In this document: positions 27,591 to 36,566 of the stretch, in pieces
Numbering within the stretch: the stretch's first letter is position 1
Layout: every line of letters starts with the position of its first letter
From: Nitrobacter sp. NHB1
GTDB lineage: Bacteria; Pseudomonadota; Alphaproteobacteria; Rhizobiales; Xanthobacteraceae
NCBI RefSeq assembly: GCF_036964665.1
Contig: NZ_JBAMDA010000001.1
Span: forward strand, 3,014,001 to 3,078,000
Direction: 5' to 3'
DNA: 64,000 bases
Notes under the pieces: generated by a model
Databases searched by the model: none
Told to the model about the DNA's origin: nothing
What the model saw: only the letters and a program-made list of their open reading frames with translations
Translations under genes and position numbers: made by a program

Positions 27591-29891
27591 ATGACGAACA
27601 TCGGGTCAGGGGTTGAGCGTCACGGTTGGCGCTGCTTTTTGTTGTCGACCAGTGCAGCGGTGGTGCTTGGCACCGGATTGTTGCTCGATTCTACCCCGGC
27701 GCTGGCGCAACAGGAACAGTCATCTGCAAATCCGTTGCCGCCGATTCACGTATCGCCGCCACAACAGAGAACCCGTCGAGCCCGATCGACGCCCAACACA
27801 TCGAGAGCGGCGCGACCGAGAGGGCGGACCGTCGTTGCCGCGCCTTCGGAGAAGAAGTTTCCGAGCGTGAGCAGCCAGGACGCGAGGACCGGACAGACAG
27901 GTTACGTCACGCAGAGCACGAGCAGCGCAACGCGAACGAACACCGCTTTGATCAACGTCCCTCAGTCGGTGACCGTGCTTACGAAGGACTTCATCAAGGA
28001 CCAGTCTTTCACTTCGATCGGCGAAGCGACCCGGTATGTGCCCGGCGTCATCTATCATCAGGGCGAGTCTCATCGAGACGACCTGGTGATCCGCGGGCAG
28101 CGAAGCAATGCGGACTTCTACACGAACGGAATCCGGGACGACGTGCAGTATTTCCGTGATTTCTACAATTTGCAGAGGCTCGAAGTCTTGAAGGGCCCCA
28201 ACGCCATGGTCTTCGGACGTGGCGGCGGCGGCGGCGTTATCAATCGTGTGCTGAAGGAGGCCGATGGCACGACCATTCGCGAGGTGACAGTCGGCGGCAA
28301 TTCCTATCCCGGCGCGCGCGTGACGACCGATATCGGGCAGGCTGTCAACGAGAACTGGGCGGCGCGCTTCAATGCCATGTATGAAAATACGCAGAGCTAC
28401 CGAGATTTTGTGAATCTCGAGCGCTGGGCCGTCAATCCAACCGTCACGTTTGCGCCAAACGATACCACGACGGTCAAGCTGAGCTACGAGCACCTGCACG
28501 ACCGCCGCACCGTCGATCGCGGAATACCTTCGCAGATCCGCCCGGGCGGAGCGCTACCGCTACTCCCATACAGCACGTCGGCATCGACCTTCTTCGGCAA
28601 TCCCAATTTGAACTATGCGCTCGCTGACGTGGACATCGGCACCGCCGTTATCGAGCATGATTTCGAAAACGGATTCACCGTCCGCAATGCTACCCAGGCG
28701 GCGCGCTACGACAAATTCTACCAGAACATTTATCCTGGCGGTGCGGTCAATGTTGCTGGCACATCCAGCAATCTATCTGCCTATAATAACGAAACGGATC
28801 GTGCCAACCTCTTCAATCAAACGGACCTGACATACAAGTTTGACGCCGGGATCACGCGCCATACTGTTGTATTTGGAGGCGAGGTCGGTCGTCAAAGCGG
28901 CCTGAATTTCCGTCATACTGGTTACTTCAACGGCGTGTCGAAAACCCTCGCCGTTGATCCGAGAAATCCGGTCTCCTATGTCCCGGTGACGTTCGTAAAC
29001 GATGCAGGCGACTCGAACAACACCTATAATCTTAACCTTGGGGCGGTCTATGTGCAGGACCAAGTCGAGATAACCCGCTATCTGCAATTGATCGGCGGTG
29101 TGCGGTTCGACCATTTCGATCTTCAGTCGCGAGACAGGCGCACCAACGTTGTACTGGGTCGTGTCGACGATTTGGTGTCACCTCGCGCCGGGGTCATCTT
29201 CAAGCCAATCGATAATCTTTCGATCTACGGCAGCTATAGCGTGTCGTATCTGCCGAGCGCGGGCGATCAATTCAGCTCGCTCAATCCCGGGCTGGTGATC
29301 GCAGAGCCGGAGAAGTTTGTGAACAAGGAAGTCGGGGTCAAATACGACATCTTGCCTCGGCTTCAGTTTGCCGCGGCATTGTATGACCTCGATCGGACCA
29401 ACCAGCGTCTTGCGGATCCGAACAATTCTGGCTTCTACCTCCTCAGCGGAGCGACCAGAACGCGCGGTTTCGAGACGTCACTTGCTGGTTATGTCACAGA
29501 TTCCTGGCAGATTACCGCAGGGTATGCCTATACGGATGCACGGATCGCGAGCAATACGTCGCCGACGGTCGTGGCGGGCAACAGGGTGGCGCTCGTGCCG
29601 TACAATACGATCTCCGTTTGGAACAAATACCAGTTCAATCCAATGTGGGCAGCGGCCGTCGGGGTGATTCACTATTCGAATTTCTTTGCGTCGTCCGACG
29701 ATACCGTCCGCATTCCGGAGTTTACGCGCGTGGATGGTGCGGTCTTCCTGACCTTGAATGAAACGTGGCGTGCTCAGTTGAACATCGAAAATCTGTTTGA
29801 CCGGAAGTACTACGCAACGGCTGATGGAAATAATAACATCACGCCAGGGTCACCGCGGGTATTCCGATTGTCGGCTACCGCCAAGTTCTGA
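27591..29891 (+). CDS. TonB-dependent siderophore receptor (Fiu/catecholate type)
   Basis: The 766-residue product has a signal peptide (about residues 1-40, ending PALAQ), a Pro/Arg-rich stretch, the plug domain (LINVPQSVTVLTKDFIKDQS, then VPGVIYHQGESHRDDLVIRG and LEVLKGPNAMVFGRG, then a Gly-rich loop) and a 22-strand barrel ending in FRLSATAKF, the expected terminal aromatic residue. The plug and barrel wording fit Fiu-like receptors for iron-catecholates, but the ligand cannot be set from sequence reading. The ATG at 27591 is used because the signal peptide starts there. Confidence 0.9.
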   Translation: MTNIGSGVERHGWRCFLLSTSAAVVLGTGLLLDSTPALAQQEQSSANPLPPIHVSPPQQRTRRARSTPNTSRAARPRGRTVVAAPSEKKFPSVSSQDARTGQTGYVTQSTSSATRTNTALINVPQSVTVLTKDFIKDQSFTSIGEATRYVPGVIYHQGESHRDDLVIRGQRSNADFYTNGIRDDVQYFRDFYNLQRLEVLKGPNAMVFGRGGGGGVINRVLKEADGTTIREVTVGGNSYPGARVTTDIGQAVNENWAARFNAMYENTQSYRDFVNLERWAVNPTVTFAPNDTTTVKLSYEHLHDRRTVDRGIPSQIRPGGALPLLPYSTSASTFFGNPNLNYALADVDIGTAVIEHDFENGFTVRNATQAARYDKFYQNIYPGGAVNVAGTSSNLSAYNNETDRANLFNQTDLTYKFDAGITRHTVVFGGEVGRQSGLNFRHTGYFNGVSKTLAVDPRNPVSYVPVTFVNDAGDSNNTYNLNLGAVYVQDQVEITRYLQLIGGVRFDHFDLQSRDRRTNVVLGRVDDLVSPRAGVIFKPIDNLSIYGSYSVSYLPSAGDQFSSLNPGLVIAEPEKFVNKEVGVKYDILPRLQFAAALYDLDRTNQRLADPNNSGFYLLSGATRTRGFETSLAGYVTDSWQITAGYAYTDARIASNTSPTVVAGNRVALVPYNTISVWNKYQFNPMWAAAVGVIHYSNFFASSDDTVRIPEFTRVDGAVFLTLNETWRAQLNIENLFDRKYYATADGNNNITPGSPRVFRLSATAKF

Positions 29892-30283
29892 TGCGCTTGA
29901 AGCTCAGGCGTGGCGCGGAGCCTCATACGAAGCGCGACGAGTGGCGTGACGGGCGCCCCCCGTCGGAGGAGGGTGAAAGCGATGCTGCTTCGGGGCGCTA
30001 TTTCACATTGGAAATCGATGGCAGGGCGGTCCTGGTGTTCTCGGCCCCCTCATTGAGATCAGCCAAAACGCGCGTGAGAGAGGATTGGTTCATTCAGGAG
30101 ATGAGCCAGATGAGAACGGGCGGAAAGCCTTTGTGCGAGCCAGATAGTACCTTTGTTGTACGAGCCGCATCTCTTCAAGAGCAGAGCGAGGCGGAGGTCT
30201 GGTTTTTTATCGACCGGTTTCGCGGCGACGACGTCAAGTATCACTTTACTTTTCTGGTGCCGATGGACGCGCAACCGCATTAG
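29891..30283 (+). CDS. Conserved hypothetical protein, partner of the TonB receptor
   Basis: A 130-residue cytosolic protein with no recognised domain. The ATG overlaps the receptor stop codon (TGATG), so it is translationally coupled. The first 30 residues are polar and basic; a compact part follows (RYFTLEIDGRAVLVFSAPSL, EAEVWFFIDRF, VKYHFTFLVPM), suggesting a small alpha/beta fold. Coupling to the receptor suggests a role in siderophore handling or its regulation, but no function is known to me. Confidence 0.7.
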   Translation: MRLKLRRGAEPHTKRDEWRDGRPPSEEGESDAASGRYFTLEIDGRAVLVFSAPSLRSAKTRVREDWFIQEMSQMRTGGKPLCEPDSTFVVRAASLQEQSEAEVWFFIDRFRGDDVKYHFTFLVPMDAQPH

Positions 30284-30475
30284 GCCGGCCGTTATCGTTG
30301 CTCGCACAGATCGATGACCGCTCTTTCGATTCGATGACCGAGATAGTTGGCCTTCGATTCCATGACGTCACCGTAGACGGCTCGTCACCGAGCCTGACGT
30401 TCGATGGTACGTCGGGTGACATCGGATCGCCGACGCCGCCAATGGCTTTATGGAAATGGCGTGGATTTTATTCGC

Positions 30476-30605
30476 AAAGAGAGGCCCGCCAGGAGGAAGC
30501 AGAGCGGGCCAAGTCAGGAACCAAGGTGGACGGCACCCGGCCAAAGGGCCGTCCGCGCGGTTAATGTGCAGGGAGAGGAGGGGGTTCCTGGACGCCGGCT
30601 TAATC
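30476..30605 (-). ncRNA. Candidate small structured RNA, copy A
   Basis: On the minus strand a C-rich segment (CCCCCTCCTCTCCC) and CATTAACC are followed by nested stems: GGACGGC/GCCGTCC (30528-30554), an outer AACC/GGTT-type stem (30513-30522 with 30583-30593), and a terminal hairpin GGCCCGC/GCGGGCC (30483-30510) followed by TCTCTTTG. A related element lies 378 bases downstream (copy B). No open frame covers both. Family not recognised. Confidence 0.45.
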
Positions 30606-30761
30606 ACGGTCATTTGACGGCAGATGAAAGACGGACGAACGAACCTTTGACGGGGTACCGATGACAGATCATCGCTGGGGGAATTTCAGGCCCAGTCGTT
30701 AGGCCAGCGCCGCCGGCGAGTATACTCCGCCAGGTGGCGCTGTGCATTTTGATGAGACCAT

Positions 30762-30790
30762 GAAAAACGCCCCGTCGTTTCACGGCAGGG
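30762..30790 (-). terminator. Terminator-like hairpin downstream of RNA copy B
   Basis: On the minus strand CCCTGCCGT-GAA-ACGACGGGG (one mismatch) is followed by CGTTTTTC. It may end transcription coming from RNA copy B or from nxrB. Confidence 0.55.
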
Positions 30791-30851
30791 CCCTCTTGTT
30801 ACGTGGAGATGGCCTGACCGCCGATTTCAAGTCGGCCGTGAGCACCCGATA

Positions 30852-30970
30852 ATAAGAGAAAGCCCGCCGGGGAGGCGGGCCAAGTCGGGTTCGGGAATTG
30901 CGGGGGTGAGGGTATCCCGTTCCGGCTGGTTAATGCGCGGGAAGGGGAGGAGTTCCGGGCCTACGGCCAC
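30852..30970 (-). ncRNA. Candidate small structured RNA, copy B
   Basis: Shares with copy A the order of blocks: GCCCGCC hairpin, AAGTCGGG, GGTTAATGCGC, then GGGAAGGGGAGGAG and TTCCGGG (plus-strand reading). On the minus strand it begins with CTCCTCCCCTTCCC and ends with a GGCGGGC-type hairpin followed by TTTCTCTTATTATC, a good terminator. It lies 275 bases past the nxrB stop on the same strand. Homology to copy A over about 110 bases with divergent stems suggests a conserved RNA. Confidence 0.45.
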
Positions 30971-31243
30971 TCCTCTCAAGCGGCTGGCATTCCGGCGCAA
31001 GATCCGGCGCAAGAAGGGTCTGCAAGCAAAAGCCCAACATGCTTTTGTCGAACCCTATCCCGATCCGACTCGGCCGGTAACGATAAGAACAATCGCCTCG
31101 GTCGATGATTGGGGACACGCCTCGGGCCGGTTCGCGGCCCGAGAGTTTAATTCATCAGTTTTATACAGCCGCGTCGGATGCGCGAGATAGGTTCGAGTAC
31201 CGAAACCCAACCGCTGTCTCGCGCCCCGTTAGTGTAAAAAAGC

Positions 31244-32785
31244 CTATGGCCCTCTCGCCGGGTCGGTATGGAAGCCGACGCCGACCTCACCTCTGCGAAC
31301 CGGGTAGTTGCGCGACACCGGATCAAGCTGCGGGAACAGCGCATCAACCGATTCCTCACGCTCCATCGGCGGAACCACGAAGCGTTCCTCGAAGGTGGGC
31401 ATGGAGGTAAGCCGCCAGATCGCCTCGACCTCGGCCGCGGTGGTCTTGCCTTCGGCCAGAGCCCGCTGCACCTCTTCCTCCGGGATATCCTTGACCTTCT
31501 TCGAGCGCATATAGACGCGCACCGCGACCAGTTTCTTGTAGACGCCGCGGATGATGTCCTCATTACCGCCCGACAACAAGCTCGCCATATAGCGCAGCGA
31601 TACACGCGACCTTTCGAGCGAACTCATCAACGGTCCCAATCTCGCTTCCGAGGCGATGTTGTCGTAGACGCCGTTTTCCACCTTGGCGAGCACCGGCCCC
31701 AGCGGCGGCACGTAGAACAGCATCGGCAGCGTGCGGAACTCCGGATGCAGCGGCAGCGCAATGCCCCACTTCTTGACGAACTGGAAGACCGGCGACTTCT
31801 GCGCCGCGTCGATCTTCGCATCGGGGATGCCGTTGGCCCTGGCGGCCGCGATGATCTTCGGGTCAAACGGATCCATGATGATGTTACGCTGCGCCATCAC
31901 CAACTGGTCTTGCTGGGCCTTGGCGGTTTCCTCGATCGCATCGGCATCGTAAAGCACGAGGCCGATATACCGGATGCGTCCCACGCACGAGTGGAAGCAG
32001 GCCGGAGGCTGGCCGCTCTCAAGGCGCGGATAGCACAGGATGCATTTCTCGGCCTTGCCGGTCGACCAGTTGAAGTAGGTCTTCTTGTACGGGCAGCCGG
32101 AGATGCACATGCGCCAGGCGCGGCAGCGCTCCTGGCTGACCAGCACCACGCCATCCTCGCCGCGCTTGTAGATCGCCCCTTGCGGGCACGCCGCCACGCA
32201 GCCCGGGTTGAGACAATGGTTGCAGATGCGCGGCAGATAGAAAAACACCGTGCTGTTGATCTCGTTGATCTGGCGCATTTCCTCGTCGGAGGCGCCATCG
32301 TAGTTCGGATCGTTGTTGGCGTAGACCTGCGAGCCGCCGAGGTCGTCGTCCCAGTTCGGTCCCGCCTCGATCGTGTCCATGTACTTGCCGGTCACCATCG
32401 AGATGGCGCGCGCGGTGGGCTGCTCGTCGGCCAAAGGCGCGTTGATCAGGTTCTGATAGTCGTAGGTCCAGGGCTCGAAATAGTCGTCGAGCGTCGGCAG
32501 ATAGGGGTTGTAGAAGATGTTGGTGAGCGTTCCCCACTTGCCCTGCAGCCGCAGCCGCAGGCTCTTCTGCCTGGTTCCGTCGACCACCCAGCCGCCGCGA
32601 TACTTGGTCTGGTCTTCCCAACGTGTCGGGTATCCCGTACCCGGCTTGGTCTCCACGTTGTTCCAGTACATGTACTCGGTGCCCTTGCGATCGGTCCAGA
32701 TGTTCTTGCACGCGATGCTGCAGGTGTGGCAACCGATGCACTTATCCAGGTGAAAGACCATCGAAACTTGAGATCGGATATCCAT
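31244..32785 (-). CDS. nxrB: Nitrite oxidoreductase beta subunit NxrB (orphan copy)
   Basis: NxrB carries electrons from the molybdenum alpha subunit NxrA through four iron-sulfur clusters during nitrite oxidation to nitrate; in Nitrobacter the complex sits on the cytoplasmic face of the membrane. The 513-residue product has no signal peptide. Cluster ligands are visible: C16-x2-C19-x2-C22-x3-C26 near the N-terminus, CNHCLNPGCVAACP, the RCRAWRMCISGCPYKK segment with Trp in place of one Cys (3Fe-4S type, as in NarH) and CILCYPRLESGQPPACFHSC. It is full length and close to NarH/NxrB. No nxrA, nxrX or chaperone gene is next to it; its neighbours are an unknown protein and another Mo enzyme. Confidence 0.93.
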   Translation of the reverse strand: MDIRSQVSMVFHLDKCIGCHTCSIACKNIWTDRKGTEYMYWNNVETKPGTGYPTRWEDQTKYRGGWVVDGTRQKSLRLRLQGKWGTLTNIFYNPYLPTLDDYFEPWTYDYQNLINAPLADEQPTARAISMVTGKYMDTIEAGPNWDDDLGGSQVYANNDPNYDGASDEEMRQINEINSTVFFYLPRICNHCLNPGCVAACPQGAIYKRGEDGVVLVSQERCRAWRMCISGCPYKKTYFNWSTGKAEKCILCYPRLESGQPPACFHSCVGRIRYIGLVLYDADAIEETAKAQQDQLVMAQRNIIMDPFDPKIIAAARANGIPDAKIDAAQKSPVFQFVKKWGIALPLHPEFRTLPMLFYVPPLGPVLAKVENGVYDNIASEARLGPLMSSLERSRVSLRYMASLLSGGNEDIIRGVYKKLVAVRVYMRSKKVKDIPEEEVQRALAEGKTTAAEVEAIWRLTSMPTFEERFVVPPMEREESVDALFPQLDPVSRNYPVRRGEVGVGFHTDPARGP

Positions 32786-32922
32786 GTGTCGTGCTCCCTT
32801 CGTTCGTTTAGCTCGTTCCTATGGCTTCTGGTCGCCTTATCGGTTTTGCTTATGCCTTTGCGTTTCGTGCTTGTTGCCTCGTGCTTGTTGCCGGTCGTGC
32901 CAGCATGTACCGAACGCTGACA

Positions 32923-32945
32923 GTCTGGCTTTAGCGAAGCCAGAC
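32923..32945. terminator. Perfect hairpin between nxrB and its upstream gene
   Basis: GTCTGGCTT-TAGCG-AAGCCAGAC, a nine-base perfect stem with five-base loop, without a T-run. It lies in the 361-base gap before nxrB and could end or attenuate transcription from the upstream gene. The gap also has a direct repeat of CGTGCTTGTTGCC at about 32867-32895. Confidence 0.4.
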
Positions 32946-33146
32946 CAGCTATCCAGCAGCGGCACGGGCGACAGGCTCAATGTTGCTTCCGCGCGAGCAA
33001 CGCTTGCGTCGCCGATGCCGTGCCTTGTCGCGCTCGGGTGGGCATCGTCGGGCGACGAGATCTCACCAGAGAGAACTCGCCCACCTCTTGGCTCTCACGA
33101 GCGCTCAATCCGGTTTCTTAACGCTGACTAAGCAGCTTTAGACCGG

Positions 33147-33941
33147 CTAAGCAGCGGACTTAACCTTAGTCTTCTTTGCCGGCGTCCGAACCACTGGCTT
33201 CTTCGGCAACGTCACCATGGGCGCACCGTTCTGGAAGCCTGCCTCGATCTCGCCGGCATCGGCACCTACAGGCAGTGCGGCCTCGCGCTGTTGCTTGTGA
33301 GCGATCAGGCGCTCGAATGATCGCGCCAACGCCACCCGGAATCCGGTGGCCGTACTGCGGAACGTGTTCCACAACATCACCGCGCCTTCGCTCGGCACCA
33401 GGACCGACGCCATTCCCGATCCGACCGGCGTCCGGTTCAAAACGAGAGGCGAATCGTGCAAGCGGGCAACGGATCCAGCACCAACGTGCTCGTCACCAAC
33501 GTGCTCGTGCTCGTCCTCGTTGTGCGGCATCGCGACCGGCAATTGCAGCACCGTGGCAGTTTGCCCCGGCATCAGCCGATTGATCTTCAGAACTTGTCCA
33601 TTTGGGAATTCCAACGCGTCGTGCTGAACGTAGGGATCGTTCACATCGATCTGCCGGAAGCTTGCGACCCTGTGACCCACGCGGCCCTTGCCAAAGCTCA
33701 CGCCCAAGAAGCTAAAACTGAAGGCGCTGTCGTATTGGACATCCTCGTCGAACGCGAGTTCCGTTCCAGGCCGCAGGCAGACTGCCATCTCGGGTGGACT
33801 GTCATGGACGACTAGTTTGGAACCGACTTCTCCCACGGCTGCAAAGCCGCGCGCTTTTGACCGCGCAAGTTCCATCGTCACCAGCTTGTCGGCCACCCTG
33901 GCAGGCCGCGAGGAGACGTGATGCAGGCTATAGTCGCACAT
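33147..33941 (-). CDS. Unrecognised 264-residue protein between nxrB and a Mo enzyme
   Basis: The product begins MCDYSLHHVSSRPARVADKL; short proteins starting MCDYSL occur in other proteobacteria, but I know no function. The GAGGAGG six bases upstream of the ATG at 33941 is the strongest ribosome binding site nearby and decides the start. No signal peptide or transmembrane segment. Residues about 145-160 are rich in His, Glu and Asp (HNEDEHEHVGDEHVG), encoded by a short tandem DNA repeat; the tail is Lys-rich. The middle looks beta-rich (LVVHDSPPEMAVCLRPGTEL). Position suggests a role linked to nitrogen-oxide metabolism, possibly metal binding; this is inference. Confidence 0.7.
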   Translation of the reverse strand: MCDYSLHHVSSRPARVADKLVTMELARSKARGFAAVGEVGSKLVVHDSPPEMAVCLRPGTELAFDEDVQYDSAFSFSFLGVSFGKGRVGHRVASFRQIDVNDPYVQHDALEFPNGQVLKINRLMPGQTATVLQLPVAMPHNEDEHEHVGDEHVGAGSVARLHDSPLVLNRTPVGSGMASVLVPSEGAVMLWNTFRSTATGFRVALARSFERLIAHKQQREAALPVGADAGEIEAGFQNGAPMVTLPKKPVVRTPAKKTKVKSAA

Positions 33942-34220
33942 GAGGTCCTCCTCAAATTCGAATGATCCGTTTGCGGCCTCAACATCAACGTTGGCACTTG
34001 GTTCCGACAATTCCTCCAGTTGCGTCCCGGACGTCGATCACTTTTCCGGCATTCATAAAATCTATCGTGGGAAGCCGAATGTTGTGGCGCGAATGACCGC
34101 CGACCGTCGATCGTGCCTGCACAGCATGCTGTCTTCGTCACGCGGCAAATCAAACGTCGCCGCGACGGGGAAGTGGTCGCTTCCCAACATACACCAATCA
34201 ATCAAACGGACCCCAATCAA
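33942..34220. other. Gap between the Mo enzyme and the unknown 264-residue protein
   Basis: No supported gene. The stretch should contain the promoter of the downstream 264-residue gene, whose ribosome binding site is near 33950. No terminator was seen after the Mo enzyme gene, so read-through is possible. Confidence 0.4.
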
Positions 34221-36566
34221 TTAAACGAAAGGGGCAGCCCTTTCCAATTGGCAGGCATAGGCGCGCAAGGGAAAAGACCCGCTGATGGGATCGTAAAACG
34301 CGTTACTGATCAGTTTGCTGTAGTTCCGGGAAATGCCGTCTGCGCCTGCTGCATTATCGGTCTGGTCGGACCAGCCATATTGAGCGCAAACGACGTCCTT
34401 TTCGAGAGTGCGGTTGAATCTTGCACGCGCCCGGATAGCACCTTGGGGAGAACGGATGATGACCCAGTCATGTTCATCGATGTCGCGTGCTCTCGCCGTA
34501 TCGGGATGCACCTCGATGAGCGGATCCGGCATTTTGTCACGCAGACTGGGGAGATTTCGAAACTGGCTATGACAAAAGTGGGTCCATTTGGCCGATGTCA
34601 GCCGCAATGGAAAGTGTTCTTGCCATTCCGGGTGTTGTTCGATGCTGGCGGCGGGCGCGACATAATCCGGCAAAGCCGACTGGCCGATATCGTGCAAGAG
34701 CTGCGAATAGATTTCGACGCGGCCGGTGGGGGTGGCAAAGCCGTGCTGCGTGTATTTTCGATATTCGGTCGAGAGAGGAAGCGCGACGCCTTCGGGATGA
34801 GCCCGCAGCGTCTCCAGCGTCACGCGGGACGGTTCCAGCATGGACTCGATGCCTGCGTCGATATTGCCATCGAAGAATTGATCCTTCAGACCCAGACGCT
34901 GCGCCAGCTCAAAAACAATCCACGTATCCGAGCGGGACTCGCCGCGCGGCGGCACGACCGCCGTCCGTAGTTGCAAGAGCGCGTCGGCTTCCTGGTTGAC
35001 GCGAAACCCATCCGCGATCCCCTCCCGCTCCCACGCCGATGATACCGGCAACACCACGTCGGCTTCGGCGGCCATCGGGGTGAGGAACAAATCGCAATGG
35101 ACATAGAAATCAAGTTTTCGGAGCGCGCGCACGCCCTCCTCGGGGCTGGGGCGGCTGTGCAGAAGACTGGAGCCGAAGGCCACCAGCCCTTTCACCGGGT
35201 ACGGCTGTTCTTCGAGAATGGCCCGATACAGCTCACGCGTCGTGATCCAGCCGCTTTTCGCCGGACCGACGGGGCGTTCCGTCAACCCGAGGGTTTTGGC
35301 GGGCTGTGCGAGAGGGATGAGGTTGCGGCCGAATACGTTGTTCAGTTTCGGCCTGGCAAAATAGACGTTTCCTCCCGGTGCATCGATATGACCGGTGAGG
35401 GCATACAAAAGGCACATCGCGCGGCTGGTCTGCGTCGCATTGGTGCTCTGCCCGACCCCGGACCATGCATAGTAGGACACCGGCCCGTGCGTGTAGAGCA
35501 TTTCCGCGACGAGTCGAATCTGTTCGGCCGGCACACCCGTAATCTTCTGGGTTCTCTCCGGGGAATACGCCCGGCACAAGCTCGCATATAATTCGAACGC
35601 CGGCCGGCAGGTGATCCGGCCGTGCAATGTGTCGAGTTCAAACGTGCCGGCCAGAGAAAGCTGATGCGACGATGCATCCTGTTGCGGTCCACGACCACAG
35701 ACCAGGGGACGCCCGGCCGACCCATCCCATGCCACGTAGTGGTCTGCACGGCCGTTTTCTTTCAAATCGGATTCGACGAGATGACGTCCGTTGTCGTCGC
35801 GAATCAGAAACGGGCCGTTGCTCCAGGTGGAGATGAAATCACGATCGTACCATCCGCGTTCGATCATGACGCCGGCGATGCCCAATGCCAGCGCGCCATC
35901 GGTGCCCTGCCGCACGCGCAACCACTGGTCGGCCTTATGCGCCAATCCTACTTGCCGTGGATCGATGACGATGAGTTTCATGCCGCGCTTCTTCGCTTCA
36001 GCGATTGCCGAGGTTTGTGCCAGCCAGCAATTGGTCGGGTTGAATCCCCACAACACCAGGCATCCGGTACGTTTGAAGTCCGGCATGCCGCTATCGGCGC
36101 CAAAGGTGAAAGCGGTGGCGAAATCCTTGTGCCAATTGCAAACATGGGCCGTCGTAACTGCGTTGGGGCTGCCAAAGCCGTTGATCAGGCGGTAGATCCA
36201 CGGCATCGCGTCGCTGATGGCGGTGCCGCTGGACGTGGTGACGCTGAAGGCGACGGACTCGGGGCCGAACTGTTTCGCCGTTTCTTTCATGCGGCCGGCG
36301 GTGAAGCTCAGCGCCTCTTCCCACGAAATAGCTTGCCACCCCGCGTCCGGATCGCCCTTCGGGCGGGTTCTTTTAACGGGCGTCAACAGGCGATCCGGGC
36401 TGTTAACGAGCTCGGGTGCTGCCTTGCCCTTGATGCAGAAGCTTCCGCCGGTCGGATGGTTCGGGTCCGGCTCGACCTTGGTCAGAACGCCATTTTCGAC
36501 TGTGGAAATACACCCGCAATGCGAGATGCACAGCGCACAGTATCCGCGGATTCGCTGCAGAGTCAT
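34221..36566 (-). CDS. Molybdopterin oxidoreductase, DMSO reductase family
   Basis: A 781-residue catalytic subunit binding a 4Fe-4S cluster through Cys10, Cys13, Cys17 and Cys44 (GYCALCISHC and GGSFCIKG) and bis-MGD molybdenum. The likely Mo ligand is Cys143 in AHVCNWHKDF. Typical segments follow: VLWGFNPTNCW, KRGMKLIVIDPRQVGLAHKADQW and a C-terminal dinucleotide-binding domain (VEIYSQLL, HPDTARARDIDEHDWVII). No twin-arginine signal, so cytosolic. Substrate unknown: nitrate reductase, thiosulfate/polysulfide reductase and formate dehydrogenase relatives all share this fold. The ATG at 36566 opens the FeS domain. It precedes the unknown gene and nxrB on the same strand. Confidence 0.85.
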   Translation of the reverse strand: MTLQRIRGYCALCISHCGCISTVENGVLTKVEPDPNHPTGGSFCIKGKAAPELVNSPDRLLTPVKRTRPKGDPDAGWQAISWEEALSFTAGRMKETAKQFGPESVAFSVTTSSGTAISDAMPWIYRLINGFGSPNAVTTAHVCNWHKDFATAFTFGADSGMPDFKRTGCLVLWGFNPTNCWLAQTSAIAEAKKRGMKLIVIDPRQVGLAHKADQWLRVRQGTDGALALGIAGVMIERGWYDRDFISTWSNGPFLIRDDNGRHLVESDLKENGRADHYVAWDGSAGRPLVCGRGPQQDASSHQLSLAGTFELDTLHGRITCRPAFELYASLCRAYSPERTQKITGVPAEQIRLVAEMLYTHGPVSYYAWSGVGQSTNATQTSRAMCLLYALTGHIDAPGGNVYFARPKLNNVFGRNLIPLAQPAKTLGLTERPVGPAKSGWITTRELYRAILEEQPYPVKGLVAFGSSLLHSRPSPEEGVRALRKLDFYVHCDLFLTPMAAEADVVLPVSSAWEREGIADGFRVNQEADALLQLRTAVVPPRGESRSDTWIVFELAQRLGLKDQFFDGNIDAGIESMLEPSRVTLETLRAHPEGVALPLSTEYRKYTQHGFATPTGRVEIYSQLLHDIGQSALPDYVAPAASIEQHPEWQEHFPLRLTSAKWTHFCHSQFRNLPSLRDKMPDPLIEVHPDTARARDIDEHDWVIIRSPQGAIRARARFNRTLEKDVVCAQYGWSDQTDNAAGADGISRNYSKLISNAFYDPISGSFPLRAYACQLERAAPFV

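Noticed and set aside
30476-30970. CRISPR-like repeat pair
   Set aside because: Only two copies, about 110 bases each and 378 bases apart, with internal pairing; no spacer array.
30298-31190. Short plus-strand frames over the two RNA elements
   Set aside because: They differ in frame between the copies and share no protein sequence, so the conserved signal is RNA-like rather than coding.
31268-32920. Long 550-codon open frame antisense to nxrB
   Set aside because: Shadow of nxrB in GC-rich DNA; low-complexity composition, no domain and no ribosome binding site. NxrB itself has all expected cysteine motifs.
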